Shown here: one piece after another, positions 8,804-17,153 of the stretch
Layout: each line of letters begins with the position of its first letter
Numbering within the stretch: position 1 is the first letter of the stretch
Assembly (NCBI GenBank): GCA_943328975.2
Contig: CALQCC020000004.1
Location: forward strand, 113,737-177,736
From: Bordetella parapertussis
GTDB lineage: Bacteria > Acidobacteriota > Terriglobia > Bryobacterales > Bryobacteraceae
DNA: 64,000 nucleotides
Reading direction: 5' to 3'
Translations under genes and position numbers: made by a program
Notes under the pieces: generated by a model
Databases searched by the model: none
Seen by the model: the letters and a program-made list of their open reading frames with translations, nothing else
Told to the model about the DNA's origin: nothing

Positions 8804-9886
8804 CTACCGCATCAAACCTTTTAACAGCTTCTCATACGCGTCGGTGACCGCGTCCCAGCTATAACGTTCTCGGACTCGTGCGGTCGCCCGGGCACGCCAC
8901 TCGTTGCGTTCGGCTTCGGGCATTTCCAAAACACGGCGGAGTACGTCGGGGAGATTTTCGTGCGTGAAGGGGAGCCCGGCCCCTCCGGCTACTTCGCGAT
9001 TCTCGATGGTGTCCAGGTACAGCGTGAGCGCCCCACGTCCCATGGCTTCGATGAGCGCGGGATGGGTACCGCCGACTTCGGTCGCGTGGATGTAGGCGAA
9101 GCAGTGAGAACCCAGCTCGTGATAGCCGGGTCCGTAGATGGCTCCGGGGATGACCACGCGGGGGTCCTGCGTGTTACGGACTCGGGCGATGTATTCGGCG
9201 GCGTAGGGCGCGTCCCCGATGAGCGCGAGTTTGATCTCGCCAGTCACCTTCTCAAACGCCTCGCGGACCAGGAGACCGTTATTTTCAGGCTCCATGCGGC
9301 TCACGTAGAGGAAGTAGCCGCGGGGAGTCAGGCCCAGCTTCGGGAGCACGTCCGCGGTGGGGACTGGGCCGAGTTCGGCTCCGTAAGCAATCATCGTGGA
9401 AGCGCGGTGATAGCGCTCGCGGTAGTAATCTTCAATCGCCTTCGCGTCAGTGACGATGAGGTTGGGCATCCAGGTGGCCAGCCACTCGGAAAGTTGATAC
9501 CAAGCTTTAGCGAGAGCGTTCCACTTTTTGCGATTGCGTTCCAGGCCGTCGACGTTGAGGGCTGTGGGCATGCCGAACACGCGCGGGATCCAAGTGAAGG
9601 CGGCGTTGGCGGCGTTGCAATAGAGGATCGCATCATACCCTCGGAAGGCGGCGACGTGCAGTGTGGAGATGAAAGTGTGCGCGATCGTGTCGAGAAACTT
9701 GTTTCGGATGGTGGGGAGATAAACCAGGCGCACGCCGCGATAGGTGGGATCGGTATGGCGGGCTCGGCAGTAGACGGTGAGAGAGTGGCCCCGCGCGACC
9801 AGGCGCGTGGAGATCTCTTCGGCGAAGGTTTCAAAACCACCGTAGCGCGCGGGAATGCCGCGGGTTCCGACGATGGCGATTCTCAC
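8804..9886 (-). CDS. GT4-type glycosyltransferase (DUF1972/rhamnosyltransferase-like)
   Basis: A 360-residue GT-B glycosyltransferase. The N-terminus MRIAIVGTRGIPARYGGFET is characteristic of DUF1972-type transferases such as those adding rhamnose or galactose in cell-wall and O-antigen glycans. The C-terminal half has FLYVSRMEPENN, the glycan-donor region HATEVGGTHPALIEAMGRGA and an E-x7-E-like acidic pattern. It probably acts in the cytoplasm on a lipid-linked acceptor using an NDP-sugar. It is the last gene of the glycosyltransferase run, 4 bp after the preceding GT2 gene. The sugar specificity cannot be told. Confidence 0.88.
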   Translation of the reverse strand: MRIAIVGTRGIPARYGGFETFAEEISTRLVARGHSLTVYCRARHTDPTYRGVRLVYLPTIRNKFLDTIAHTFISTLHVAAFRGYDAILYCNAANAAFTWIPRVFGMPTALNVDGLERNRKKWNALAKAWYQLSEWLATWMPNLIVTDAKAIEDYYRERYHRASTMIAYGAELGPVPTADVLPKLGLTPRGYFLYVSRMEPENNGLLVREAFEKVTGEIKLALIGDAPYAAEYIARVRNTQDPRVVIPGAIYGPGYHELGSHCFAYIHATEVGGTHPALIEAMGRGALTLYLDTIENREVAGGAGLPFTHENLPDVLRRVLEMPEAERNEWRARATARVRERYSWDAVTDAYEKLLKGLMR

Positions 9887-9890
9887 AGCG

Positions 9891-10940
9891 TTAGCCGCGG
9901 GCCGAACGGGCCCGAGCGGAAGAACGGGCGGACGGCTTCGGAGCGGGATGGCTCACGGGCTGATAGCGGAACCAACCGGACATATACTCGTCTGTGACGC
10001 GGCGGCGCTTCATGATTTCGCGGCGCTTCTCAAGGACACGGCGCCAGTTGCTGGCGAGATACCAGAAGGCTTTGAGCGAGGAATGCTCGCGAACGACGCA
10101 GGCTCCTAAGACCACTAGGTCGCGCGTGGTGATGGAGAACCAGTTGCGCCGGTAGAGATCCCAACTGATGTTCTTCATGCGCATCAAGAAGCGATTCTTG
10201 ACCGAATGCATGTTGATCGCGGGCGGCAAAGCGCGTCGATTGCCGGGGAGCACCGCGCGCACGTGATAGCCGCGGGCTTGCGGGGTGTAGAGGCACCGCC
10301 AGCCCAGAAGCTGAGCGCGCCAGGCCACGTCGGCATCCTCGCGGTAAACAAAAAAGTCGGAATCGAAAAACTCGCCCATGATGGCGATGTCTTCGATCAT
10401 GCTGCGACGGTACAGCGCGGCCGCGGCGGTGGCTCCAAAGACGTATTCGGTGTTGAGGTAGTGCCCGTTGTCGACTTCCTGGCTACCGCGGTCCAAGTGG
10501 CGCAGCATGGGGGTGAAAAAGATCCCGGTGGAATCGACGAGTTGCTTTTCAGGCAGGTCAAAGGAGGCGCGGATGCTGAGGAGCTTGCCGCATACGGTGC
10601 CCACTTTCGGGTCCACGTTGCCTGCGTCGACAAGGGCCTGAATAAAGTTGGTCTGCAGCAGGACGTCGGGGTTCAGGGTCAGGATCCAGGTCCCTGTGGC
10701 CAGTTCGATAGCCTGATTCTGGGCAGCCGCGAACCCGAGGTTACTGTCGTTGTAATAAATCCGGCAGCGATCAGAAAACTGCTCAAGGATGTCAACCGTT
10801 CCATCCGTCGACGCGTTGTCTATGACAACGACTTCCATGTTGGCGTACTTCTGCTCCAGCACGGACTCCAGGCAGCGCTTGATAAAGCGTCCGCTGTTGT
10901 AGGTGACGAGCGTGACTGAAACTGAGTCCTTGACGGGCAT
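9891..10940 (-). CDS. GT2 family glycosyltransferase
   Basis: A 349-residue GT-A transferase. It starts with VSVTLVTYNSGRFIKRCLES, followed by VVIDNASTDGT, LGFAAAQNQAIELATG and ILTLNPDVLLQ (the acidic nucleotide/metal site), then YREDADVAWRAQLLGW (the ED acceptor-side motif). The layout resembles dTDP-rhamnosyl transferases. The ATG at 10940 is preferred because it leaves a 7-bp gap to the upstream gene; a start at 11015 would overlap that gene by 68 bp. It belongs to the surface-polysaccharide block. Confidence 0.88.
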   Translation of the reverse strand: MPVKDSVSVTLVTYNSGRFIKRCLESVLEQKYANMEVVVIDNASTDGTVDILEQFSDRCRIYYNDSNLGFAAAQNQAIELATGTWILTLNPDVLLQTNFIQALVDAGNVDPKVGTVCGKLLSIRASFDLPEKQLVDSTGIFFTPMLRHLDRGSQEVDNGHYLNTEYVFGATAAAALYRRSMIEDIAIMGEFFDSDFFVYREDADVAWRAQLLGWRCLYTPQARGYHVRAVLPGNRRALPPAINMHSVKNRFLMRMKNISWDLYRRNWFSITTRDLVVLGACVVREHSSLKAFWYLASNWRRVLEKRREIMKRRRVTDEYMSGWFRYQPVSHPAPKPSARSSARARSARG

Positions 10941-10947
10941 GTTTACG

Positions 10948-11883
10948 CTAGTATTCGCTTCCTGGCCGTTGCGCTTGTCCGAACGGCGGACGCGAAACCA
11001 GACGCCTTCCCACAAAGTTCAGGATTCTCAAACAGTTACCAATCGGGCGAAGGCTCCGCTCTTGGATCACCCCTGCGACCATCCGCAGCAGCGCTCCAAA
11101 AGCCCCGGCCAGACACAAAACGCGGACCTCTCCCGGCCGGAAATGCTTCCCCGCATACCTTAGAAGGCTATCATACCAATACAGTTGCCTGCTGGCCCCA
11201 TCGATTTTTTTGATGGAGTGCCCACCCACATGGACGGCCTGGGATTCCGGGACATATTGAATTTCATAGCCTGCGAGGGCTGCCCGACGGCAGAAATCCA
11301 CATCCTCGAACCATATCGGCCAGAAAGACTCGTCCAGCCCGCCCAGTTTCTCCCACGCGTCCCGCCGAACCATCAGGAATGCTCCGGCAGGTTGGTCCGC
11401 CGGGCCAGCGCGGGATAGATCCCTATCCAAGTAACGATACTCGCGGTTCCATGGATTGGTGCGCCACAGCCGGTTTAGGCCCAAAAGCTCCAGGGCAAGA
11501 ACGACGGCGGTGGGAAAGCGGCGAATTGTAAAGCCTTGCTGGGTGTTGCCGTGTTCGTCGGTCAGACGTCCACCGGCGATTCCGTGTTCTTGGCAGGCCT
11601 CTATCAGGGGGGCCAAACTGGAACCCAGGCGAACATCGGGGTTCAGGATAAGGACCAGATCCGCCGTGGTGGCACGGAAACCCTGGTTCACGGCTGCAGC
11701 AAAGCCTCGGTTGTCCGGATTCGCGATTACATTCGTCGCCAGGGAACGCGCCCGTTCAACCGTGTGATCCGTCGAGGCGTTATCCACCACCACGACGTCG
11801 TCAAGCTGGGCGAGTGCGTCCAAGCACACCTCCACGACATCTTCCGAGTTGTACGTCACCACTACCGCAGCGGTGCGAGCCAC
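10948..11883 (-). CDS. GT2 family glycosyltransferase
   Basis: A 311-residue GT-A transferase of the rhamnosyltransferase-like type. Motifs are AAVVVTYNSEDVVEVCLDAL, VVVDNASTDHTVERA, NRGFAAAVNQGF, LILNPDVRLG and the acceptor-side FEDVDFCRRAALAGY with HVGGHSIKK. It overlaps the preceding gene by 22 bp, so translation is probably coupled. The C-terminus is a short helical, basic region. It is presumably cytoplasmic or membrane-associated, adding a sugar to a lipid-linked oligosaccharide. Confidence 0.88.
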   Translation of the reverse strand: MARTAAVVVTYNSEDVVEVCLDALAQLDDVVVVDNASTDHTVERARSLATNVIANPDNRGFAAAVNQGFRATTADLVLILNPDVRLGSSLAPLIEACQEHGIAGGRLTDEHGNTQQGFTIRRFPTAVVLALELLGLNRLWRTNPWNREYRYLDRDLSRAGPADQPAGAFLMVRRDAWEKLGGLDESFWPIWFEDVDFCRRAALAGYEIQYVPESQAVHVGGHSIKKIDGASRQLYWYDSLLRYAGKHFRPGEVRVLCLAGAFGALLRMVAGVIQERSLRPIGNCLRILNFVGRRLVSRPPFGQAQRPGSEY

Positions 11884-13625
11884 GCGTACAACCTCCAGTA
11901 AGTTTCACGACAACGTTCCAAAATCTCCGCTTCGCTCGTGCGGAGCAGTGCGGCGAAGGCTTTCGTGTCGCGTGTGTCATTTTCGATGGAATCCGCCAAT
12001 TTAAACCCGGCCAGCTTGCCTTGGAGCCAAGCCCACCCGCAACCGTGACGGAGTGCTACTAATCCCCAAAGCAATTGCCCTGCCACGATGGGCCAGATCG
12101 GCTGACCCCGGAAGTGCTTGGCAACTAACAACACTTGGTTTCGGGAGAGGAACCGGACCGTGTCAGCATTCCACCTGCCCCATGTCGAACTTCCCTGGTG
12201 ATAGGCGACCGCGGCAGGTTCGTAGATACCGGCTTTCCCGGCTTTGGCGCACCGAAGGGCAAAGTCGACGTCTTCCAGGTACGATTCAAAGCGCTCGTCG
12301 AGCGGACCGAACTCAATGAAGGCCTGACGGCGGATGAGGCACGCGGTCATGGACGCCATTCGGATTGGGCTGCGCGTGCTCCAGACAGGACCGTCAAGGG
12401 CTGCAGCACCGATGCGGACTGGACAGGCGGCTCGGGAGATTTCGTCCCAGGCTCCATCAAGGACGGCGTGATTGGAGGCGGAGAGGATCTTACCGGTGGC
12501 GAACCATACTACTTCTGGGCCGCTTGCTCGCGCTTGGCCTTGCTCAGTTTGTTGAGATTGTCGATCATCCGTTGGGCGTTCGCGTTCGCCCTGGCCTCGA
12601 ACTCGGGATCCCGAGGCGGCTTCGTAGATGTAGACTGGGAGGCCAGATCGTTCTCTTTCAAGGACGCGATAGAGTTCATCTCGACTACTAGCGTAGTCCT
12701 CTTTGCTGGTCAGCGCAATCCCGCTGATGTGTGCGATTTCGCTGTTATTGTCCAGAAAGTGGAAGAACACGCGCGGGTCATCTTGGTATTCGTCATAGAG
12801 GAGGGCCGCCGTCTTGGCCGCCTCCGTGTGCGTCTTGATAATCGTGTCAATCGCCACCACTCGCCCTTCGGTTTTGGCTCGATCCAACACTCCGCGAAAA
12901 GACTCTTTGATTGGCCGAAAGATGTAAGCCACCTGCACTTGCTTACCGGCACTGAGGCACCTTTGAATGCTTTCCGACGCGTGGCCAGCGTTGTTCAACG
13001 TGCTGTCATAGACAGTGTCGCCCGTAGGCGCGCTGCTGGTTTTGCCGGCCCCGTTTCCGCCCGCCGTAAACACGACCTCCTTCACGAAAGAATTAGCCAG
13101 AGCCCTGTCGAACAACTCGTCTCGAATCCATTGCGCCGCCGGGTGGACCGCAACGCGAAACCGAGCACGGCTCTCAAGAGAAGCCGCGTACTCTGGGAAA
13201 AGCTCGGCGGCGTTGTCGGCATTGAGGACATTCCCGAAGCGTCGGGTGTATTCGGCGAGGAAGTCCTCACGTTGCAGGTCGAGCGCGCTGAGCGCCGATG
13301 CCCGAACATCCTGCGCGTTGATGGATGCGGAGAGGAGCCGTTCCAGCCACGCGGGGTCGAGCGTGACATCGTTGTTCAAGATAGCGATCCACTCCGCATC
13401 GGTTGCGGCGATCCCTCGATTCACGGCGACGGCGAAACCGTAGTTGCGGTCCAGGCGGATGACGTTCGCACCCGCTTGCTCGGCCAGATCGGCAGAACCA
13501 TCGGTGGAACCATTATCGACCACGAGGATTTGATCGAAGGGCCGTGTTTGAAGCTTCAGATTGTCGAGCAAGGTGCGCAGCAGCGTTGCGCGATTCCAGT
13601 GCGGAATGACTGCGGCCACCTTCAT
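11862..13625 (-). CDS. GT2 glycosyltransferase interrupted in frame by a zeta-toxin-like kinase domain
   Basis: A 587-residue open frame, about 265 residues longer than its GT2 neighbours. Residues 1-107 are the first half of a GT2 domain (VAAVIPHWNRATLL, VVDNGSTDGS, NYGFAVAVNRG, ILNNDVTLDPAWLERLL). Residues 108-372 are foreign: ALDLQREDFLAEYTRRFGNV, then a P-loop AGGNGAGKTS at 188-197, VYDSTLNNA, AYIFRPIKESFRGVLDRA, GRVVAIDTIIKTHTEAA and DDPRVFFHFLDNN, as in zeta-toxin-like kinases. From W374 the GT2 resumes with FATGKILSASN and FESYLEDVDFALRCAKAG. Joining residue 107 to 374 gives an uninterrupted GT2. The ATG at 13625 overlaps the upstream stop as ATGA. Whether the transferase, the kinase or both still work is unknown. 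Confidence 0.85.
   Translation of the reverse strand: MKVAAVIPHWNRATLLRTLLDNLKLQTRPFDQILVVDNGSTDGSADLAEQAGANVIRLDRNYGFAVAVNRGIAATDAEWIAILNNDVTLDPAWLERLLSASINAQDVRASALSALDLQREDFLAEYTRRFGNVLNADNAAELFPEYAASLESRARFRVAVHPAAQWIRDELFDRALANSFVKEVVFTAGGNGAGKTSSAPTGDTVYDSTLNNAGHASESIQRCLSAGKQVQVAYIFRPIKESFRGVLDRAKTEGRVVAIDTIIKTHTEAAKTAALLYDEYQDDPRVFFHFLDNNSEIAHISGIALTSKEDYASSRDELYRVLERERSGLPVYIYEAASGSRVRGQGERERPTDDRQSQQTEQGQARASGPEVVWFATGKILSASNHAVLDGAWDEISRAACPVRIGAAALDGPVWSTRSPIRMASMTACLIRRQAFIEFGPLDERFESYLEDVDFALRCAKAGKAGIYEPAAVAYHQGSSTWGRWNADTVRFLSRNQVLLVAKHFRGQPIWPIVAGQLLWGLVALRHGCGWAWLQGKLAGFKLADSIENDTRDTKAFAALLRTSEAEILERCRETYWRLYAWLAPLR
12509..12679 (-). CDS. Possible 56-residue protein overlapping the kinase insert in another frame
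   Basis: An ATG at 12679 opens a frame shifted relative to the kinase/GT frame and ends at a TAG at 12509-12511, exactly at the inferred insert edge. The product begins MNSIASLKENDLASQ and ends with a charged, probably helical stretch (RMIDNLNKLSKAKREQAAQK). It has the composition of a real small protein rather than an out-of-frame shadow. No strong ribosome binding site is seen. It may be a partner (for example an antitoxin) of the kinase, or the original kinase C-terminus in a frame now lost. Both ideas are inference. Confidence 0.4.
   Translation of the reverse strand: MNSIASLKENDLASQSTSTKPPRDPEFEARANANAQRMIDNLNKLSKAKREQAAQK
12510..13306 (-). mobile_element. In-frame insert encoding a zeta-toxin-like P-loop kinase
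   Basis: About 800 bp separating two halves of a GT2 gene. The edges are inferred from the restored protein: NAQDV on one side and VWFATGKIL on the other. The content is a nearly full-length zeta-type kinase that in related proteins phosphorylates UDP-GlcNAc-type substrates. The stretch between the Walker A motif and VYDSTLN is only about ten residues, shorter than I would expect. The length is a multiple of three and contains no in-frame stop. No transposase is present and no clear target duplication or terminal repeat could be defined; the ends carry only a weak TTCGGGC/TTCTGGGC similarity. The exact limits are uncertain by a few bases. Confidence 0.6.
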
Positions 13626-14293
13626 GAGAAGCGCTTTTGTACCAGGAACCACAAATTCGCAAAGCCATCGCGCCACGGGTTCAGCTTGATCTCACCCAAG
13701 CGGGAACTATACTGAATCGAAATTTCCTCGAAGCGAATGCGGGAGTTCTTGAGCGCCTCGATCTTAATTTCCTCCGAGAAGGCCATGCCGTCTGAGACGA
13801 GGTTCATATCCTTCAAGATCGAGCGTTTGAAGACCCACATGCCGGATTGCGAATCGCGAACCCATTTGAGGTAGAGGATCGACATGCCCAACGATAGGAT
13901 CAGGTTCCCGAACTTGTGTTTCAAGCTCATCGCGGCGCGTTCACGCACGGGGAAGCGAGAGGTATTGAGGAAGTCGACTTCCAGGTGAAAGAACGCCTCA
14001 AGCAGATACGAGATCGCGTCGGGCGGATAGCTGTGGTCGCCGTCGAGCGTGATGATGATATCGCCGGTGGCTTGGGAGAAGCCGGTCTTGTAGGCACGGC
14101 CGTATCCGCGCACGTCTTCGCGAACAACTTTGGCTCCGAAACTCTTCGCCACATCCGAAGTGCGGTCCGTGGAACCGTTGTCGACAACAATCACTTCGTC
14201 GACGAAATCAGGCATGCGGGTGAGCACGCGTTCGATGCCTTGTTCTTCGTTCAAGCAGGGGATGATGACGGTGATCTTCTGGTTCTTATACAT
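13622..14293 (-). CDS. GT2 family glycosyltransferase, polyprenyl-phosphate sugar synthase type
   Basis: A 223-residue short GT-A transferase like dolichol-phosphate mannose synthases: ITVIIPCLNEEQGIERVL, VIVVDNGSTDRTSDVA, GYGRAYKTGFSQATGDIIIT, then LDGDHSYPP (DxD metal site) and a C-terminal SRLGEIKLNPWRDG segment. It likely loads a sugar onto undecaprenyl phosphate. The ATG at 14293 is taken because the domain begins at once; longer upstream reading is antisense to the divergent gene. It is the first gene of the left half of the glycosyltransferase block and overlaps the next gene by 4 bp. Confidence 0.9.
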   Translation of the reverse strand: MYKNQKITVIIPCLNEEQGIERVLTRMPDFVDEVIVVDNGSTDRTSDVAKSFGAKVVREDVRGYGRAYKTGFSQATGDIIITLDGDHSYPPDAISYLLEAFFHLEVDFLNTSRFPVRERAAMSLKHKFGNLILSLGMSILYLKWVRDSQSGMWVFKRSILKDMNLVSDGMAFSEEIKIEALKNSRIRFEEISIQYSSRLGEIKLNPWRDGFANLWFLVQKRFS

Positions 14294-14324
14294 TCGGACC
14301 GTTTCACCATAATATGATGAAGCA

Positions 14325-14786
14325 ATGCGACACTTCTTGTTCTTCTTCATTTCGGGCGTAATTGCGTTGGCGCAATCGCCGCTCGCCGGGGCCAAGAATG
14401 TGTTTTTAACGCCAATGCCCGGCGGCCTGGAACAGTACCTGGCGTTGCATTTGACGCAGGATAACGTGCTGCAAGTGGTGACCAAATCGTCCAAGGCGGA
14501 CGTAGTGTTCACCGATCAGATCGGGGAAGACTTGGAGAAGACCTTGTCGGAGTTGGACAGTAAGGCTCCGAGCGTGAATTCGGGGAAAGCGGGCGAGGTG
14601 GTGTTCGCGCGGCCCAACATGCGTCCGTTATCTCGGGCTCGCGGAACCGTGTTCCTGGTCGATCGCGTGTCCGGGGATGTGGTGTGGAGTACGCTGGAAC
14701 AGCCGAAGAGTCAGTCGATTGCGGATCTGGATGGGGCGGCGAAACGGATCGTGGAGAAGTTGGCCAAGGCTCGCGGCGGGAAATAG
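14325..14786 (+). CDS. Hypothetical secreted protein, 153 residues
   Basis: A signal peptide (MRHFLFFFISGVIALAQS) precedes a soluble domain with LTPMPGGLEQYLALHLTQ, ADVVFTDQIGEDLEK and RGTVFLVDRVSGDVVWSTLE. The end is lysine-rich. No named family recognised; the DVVF/FLVD/VVWS pattern suggests an alternating alpha/beta fold in the periplasm. It is the only plus-strand gene within the glycosyltransferase block and diverges from the GT2 gene with only 31 bp between starts. Confidence 0.65.
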   Translation: MRHFLFFFISGVIALAQSPLAGAKNVFLTPMPGGLEQYLALHLTQDNVLQVVTKSSKADVVFTDQIGEDLEKTLSELDSKAPSVNSGKAGEVVFARPNMRPLSRARGTVFLVDRVSGDVVWSTLEQPKSQSIADLDGAAKRIVEKLAKARGGK

Positions 14787-14803
14787 GAGAATTCTGGAGT
14801 TAC

Positions 14804-14816
14804 GGTGTCAGACACC
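14804..14816. repeat. Short palindrome GGTGTCAGACACC
   Basis: A 13-bp palindrome in the 33-bp gap between two convergent genes. The extended sequence TCAGACACCCAAT (14808-14820) recurs in reverse orientation at 8692-8704 next to the alr start. This type of palindrome is common as a dispersed repeat in GC-rich genomes. Confidence 0.4.
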
Positions 14817-14819
14817 CAA

Positions 14820-17153
14820 TTAGGATCGCATTCGGGATACCTCGGCGCGGTAGGACTCCACTAGCCTTCCAGTGATCACGCGCATGTCGCGCTTGGCTAC
14901 TACTTCAGCACGGGCTCTTTGGGATAAGGCCTCGGCTTCCTCTGGATTCTGCAAGAGGCGGACTGCGTGTTCCGCAAAAAGCGTGGCATCATCGGCCAAG
15001 GCGCAGACTTCGCCATCTTGGTGGGCAAGGCCCTCGGCTCCTACGCGAGTAGACACCACCGGGATTCCCGCGGCGAAGGCTTCCAGTAACTTCACTCGGA
15101 TACCGGAGCCGGCGAGAATCGGGCACACAAAAACGGCGTAACGAGATAGCGGATCGCGGACATCTTCTACGAATCCGATCATCTCTATCGCTTCGGCATC
15201 GCGCAAGGAATGACGTGGGGGCGGATCGGAGCCGACGATGACCAGTTTGGCTCGGGGCTCAGCGGCGCGGATTTTCGGGAAGACTTCTTTTAGAAACCAC
15301 TGCAGGGCTTCAACGTTCGGCAGGTGGCGGAAGCTGCCTAGGAACAAAAGTGTGAACGGCTCGCGGCCGGCGGGCTTGAACGCGTACTGCTGCGTGTCAA
15401 TGCCTGCCCGGTAACCGTCGTCTATCTTGCCTTTGAGTTCGGGCAGAAAAGACTCTAGGTAGTCAGCATTGTCGCGGGTGCACACTTGGACGCGGTCCAT
15501 GCGCGGAAGTAGCTTCAGTTCGTAGCGCAGTGCGCGCAAGTATTCCCAGCGGGCCTCGGTACGTTCGACCAACCCGTTCATATAGGGCAGGCGTCTTGCG
15601 ATCGACTGGAAGTAGATGTCGTGTTCGAAGAGCATGCTCGGGCTATGGCGGAACTCGCCTGCATATTGCCCGAGGACGGTGTATTCAAGCTGGAGGACGT
15701 CAATCTTCTTGGTGTAGATGGTTCGGTGGATAAGCCACGCCAAGTCGCGGTTGCGGAATTCGCGTGGTGCGTGGGGTTCGGTGGAGCCTAGCGCCTTCTG
15801 GCGACCGACCAAGCGCGCGATGTATTTCGTGGAGGCGCAAATGGGATCCAGCTCGGCGTGGGGGGCGCGCTCGCGCTCGTGATCCAGCAGGACGATCAAG
15901 TGCAGGTCGGTGAGCTTCGTCAACTCGCGGACGGTTTGATACATGAACACGCCGCCGCCGTGAATGGGCGGGCAGATCGGGTAGGGAGATACGAAAAGGA
16001 CGTTGAGTTTATCGGGCTTCGCGGGGAGCTTTTCGAAGGTGTCACGGAAGTGACCGCCCAGCGGTCGGCGGAAGGCTTCTCGATCAGAGATCGCGGCCAG
16101 TGTTTGTGCGCGACGGCGGGCGGCGAGTGCTGCTCCGATCGATCCTGCGGCACGTGCGATCCCCGTGAAATTGGGGCGGTCGATGGCGCCACCACCGGCG
16201 ATCCAGTAAATCGTGGCACCGGCCCAGGTGAAAATGAAATGCTCGGCCAGCATGCGCCAGCTGTGAATGTTCTTCCAGGTAAACAGGACGAAGTTCTTGC
16301 GGAGCACGGCGTTGATGTAGTCCTGTGAAAACTTCTTACCGATGGTGCCGCGGTGTTCGTGATACACGACACTGGCAGGTTGATAGAGCGTCTTCCAACC
16401 CCGTTTCCATGACACGTAGCCAAGGTCGCCGTCTTCGAGATAAAAGGGATGATAGAGCGGGTCGAAGCCGCCGATCTCTAGGAACTTGCGCCGGTCATAC
16501 GCGGAGGATCCGCCGCCGGCGTAGAAGCAGGGGAAGAGTTGCGTAATCTCGGGCTCAATGCGATGGCCGACGCGAAGGCTGCCCTGTTGCCACCAGCCTT
16601 CGGTGAGACCGGTCTCTTCGCGCTTCTTCGCGGGATCCGAGAGAAAGATCTGGCACGAGACAGCGAAGGTCTCTTCGTCTTGAAAACCGTCGAGCAGAGG
16701 CTGGAGAAAATCGGCCTCAACTCGCATATCGCTGTTGAGCAGGACTACGATGTCGTTCTTCGCGGCTTGGAAACCAGCGTTGGAACCTCCACCGAAGCCC
16801 AGGTTTCGATCCAACGCTAAGACGCGAACTTGCGGAAAGTGCTCCCGCAAGAAAGCAACACTACCGTCTTCGGAACCATTGTCGACCACGATGATTTCGT
16901 TGTTGGGATTCCCGGCCATCGCGGCGATGATGGACGGAATATATTTTTCGAGAAGGTCTTTGCCGTTCCAGTTCGGGATCACGACGCTGGCAGATCGAGT
17001 GTTGGGTTTAGTGTTGGGCGCCAAGCGGGGACCGGGCTTGAAAAGATCCGCGAGCAGCAACACGATCACTGACCCGACGAATAACAGAGACGCGAACACG
17101 GCCAGCGGCAGACCTTTTAGCAGTCGCCAGGCCTCCGAGAGGAGCCGTCTCAT
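14820..17153 (-). CDS. Fused GT2-GT4 glycosyltransferase with N-terminal membrane segment
   Basis: A 777-residue bifunctional protein. Residues about 15-38 form a hydrophobic membrane anchor. A GT2 domain follows (ASVVIPNWNGKDLLEKYIPS, VVDNGSEDGSVAF, LGFGGGSNAGFQ, VLLNSDMRVEADF, and YLEDGDLGYVSWKRGW). From about residue 380 a GT-B domain begins (NVLFVSPYPICPPIHGGGVF) and ends with a GT4 donor site (LLEAFAAGIPVVSTRVGAEG). Two transferases in one chain suggest successive sugar additions to one membrane-bound acceptor. The start overlaps the methyltransferase stop as ATGA. Confidence 0.87.
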   Translation of the reverse strand: MRRLLSEAWRLLKGLPLAVFASLLFVGSVIVLLLADLFKPGPRLAPNTKPNTRSASVVIPNWNGKDLLEKYIPSIIAAMAGNPNNEIIVVDNGSEDGSVAFLREHFPQVRVLALDRNLGFGGGSNAGFQAAKNDIVVLLNSDMRVEADFLQPLLDGFQDEETFAVSCQIFLSDPAKKREETGLTEGWWQQGSLRVGHRIEPEITQLFPCFYAGGGSSAYDRRKFLEIGGFDPLYHPFYLEDGDLGYVSWKRGWKTLYQPASVVYHEHRGTIGKKFSQDYINAVLRKNFVLFTWKNIHSWRMLAEHFIFTWAGATIYWIAGGGAIDRPNFTGIARAAGSIGAALAARRRAQTLAAISDREAFRRPLGGHFRDTFEKLPAKPDKLNVLFVSPYPICPPIHGGGVFMYQTVRELTKLTDLHLIVLLDHERERAPHAELDPICASTKYIARLVGRQKALGSTEPHAPREFRNRDLAWLIHRTIYTKKIDVLQLEYTVLGQYAGEFRHSPSMLFEHDIYFQSIARRLPYMNGLVERTEARWEYLRALRYELKLLPRMDRVQVCTRDNADYLESFLPELKGKIDDGYRAGIDTQQYAFKPAGREPFTLLFLGSFRHLPNVEALQWFLKEVFPKIRAAEPRAKLVIVGSDPPPRHSLRDAEAIEMIGFVEDVRDPLSRYAVFVCPILAGSGIRVKLLEAFAAGIPVVSTRVGAEGLAHQDGEVCALADDATLFAEHAVRLLQNPEEAEALSQRARAEVVAKRDMRVITGRLVESYRAEVSRMRS

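Noticed and set aside
12509..13306. Classical insertion sequence
   Set aside because: No transposase and no definable terminal inverted repeats or target duplication; I therefore describe it only as an insert.
11862..13625. Intein in the GT2 gene
   Set aside because: The insert lacks intein splicing blocks (no Cys/Ser at the start, no HN at the end, no homing endonuclease) and has kinase motifs instead.
12135..13715. 526-codon plus-strand frame opposite the GT2/kinase gene
   Set aside because: The minus-strand frame has clear GT2 and kinase motifs; the plus frame has none.
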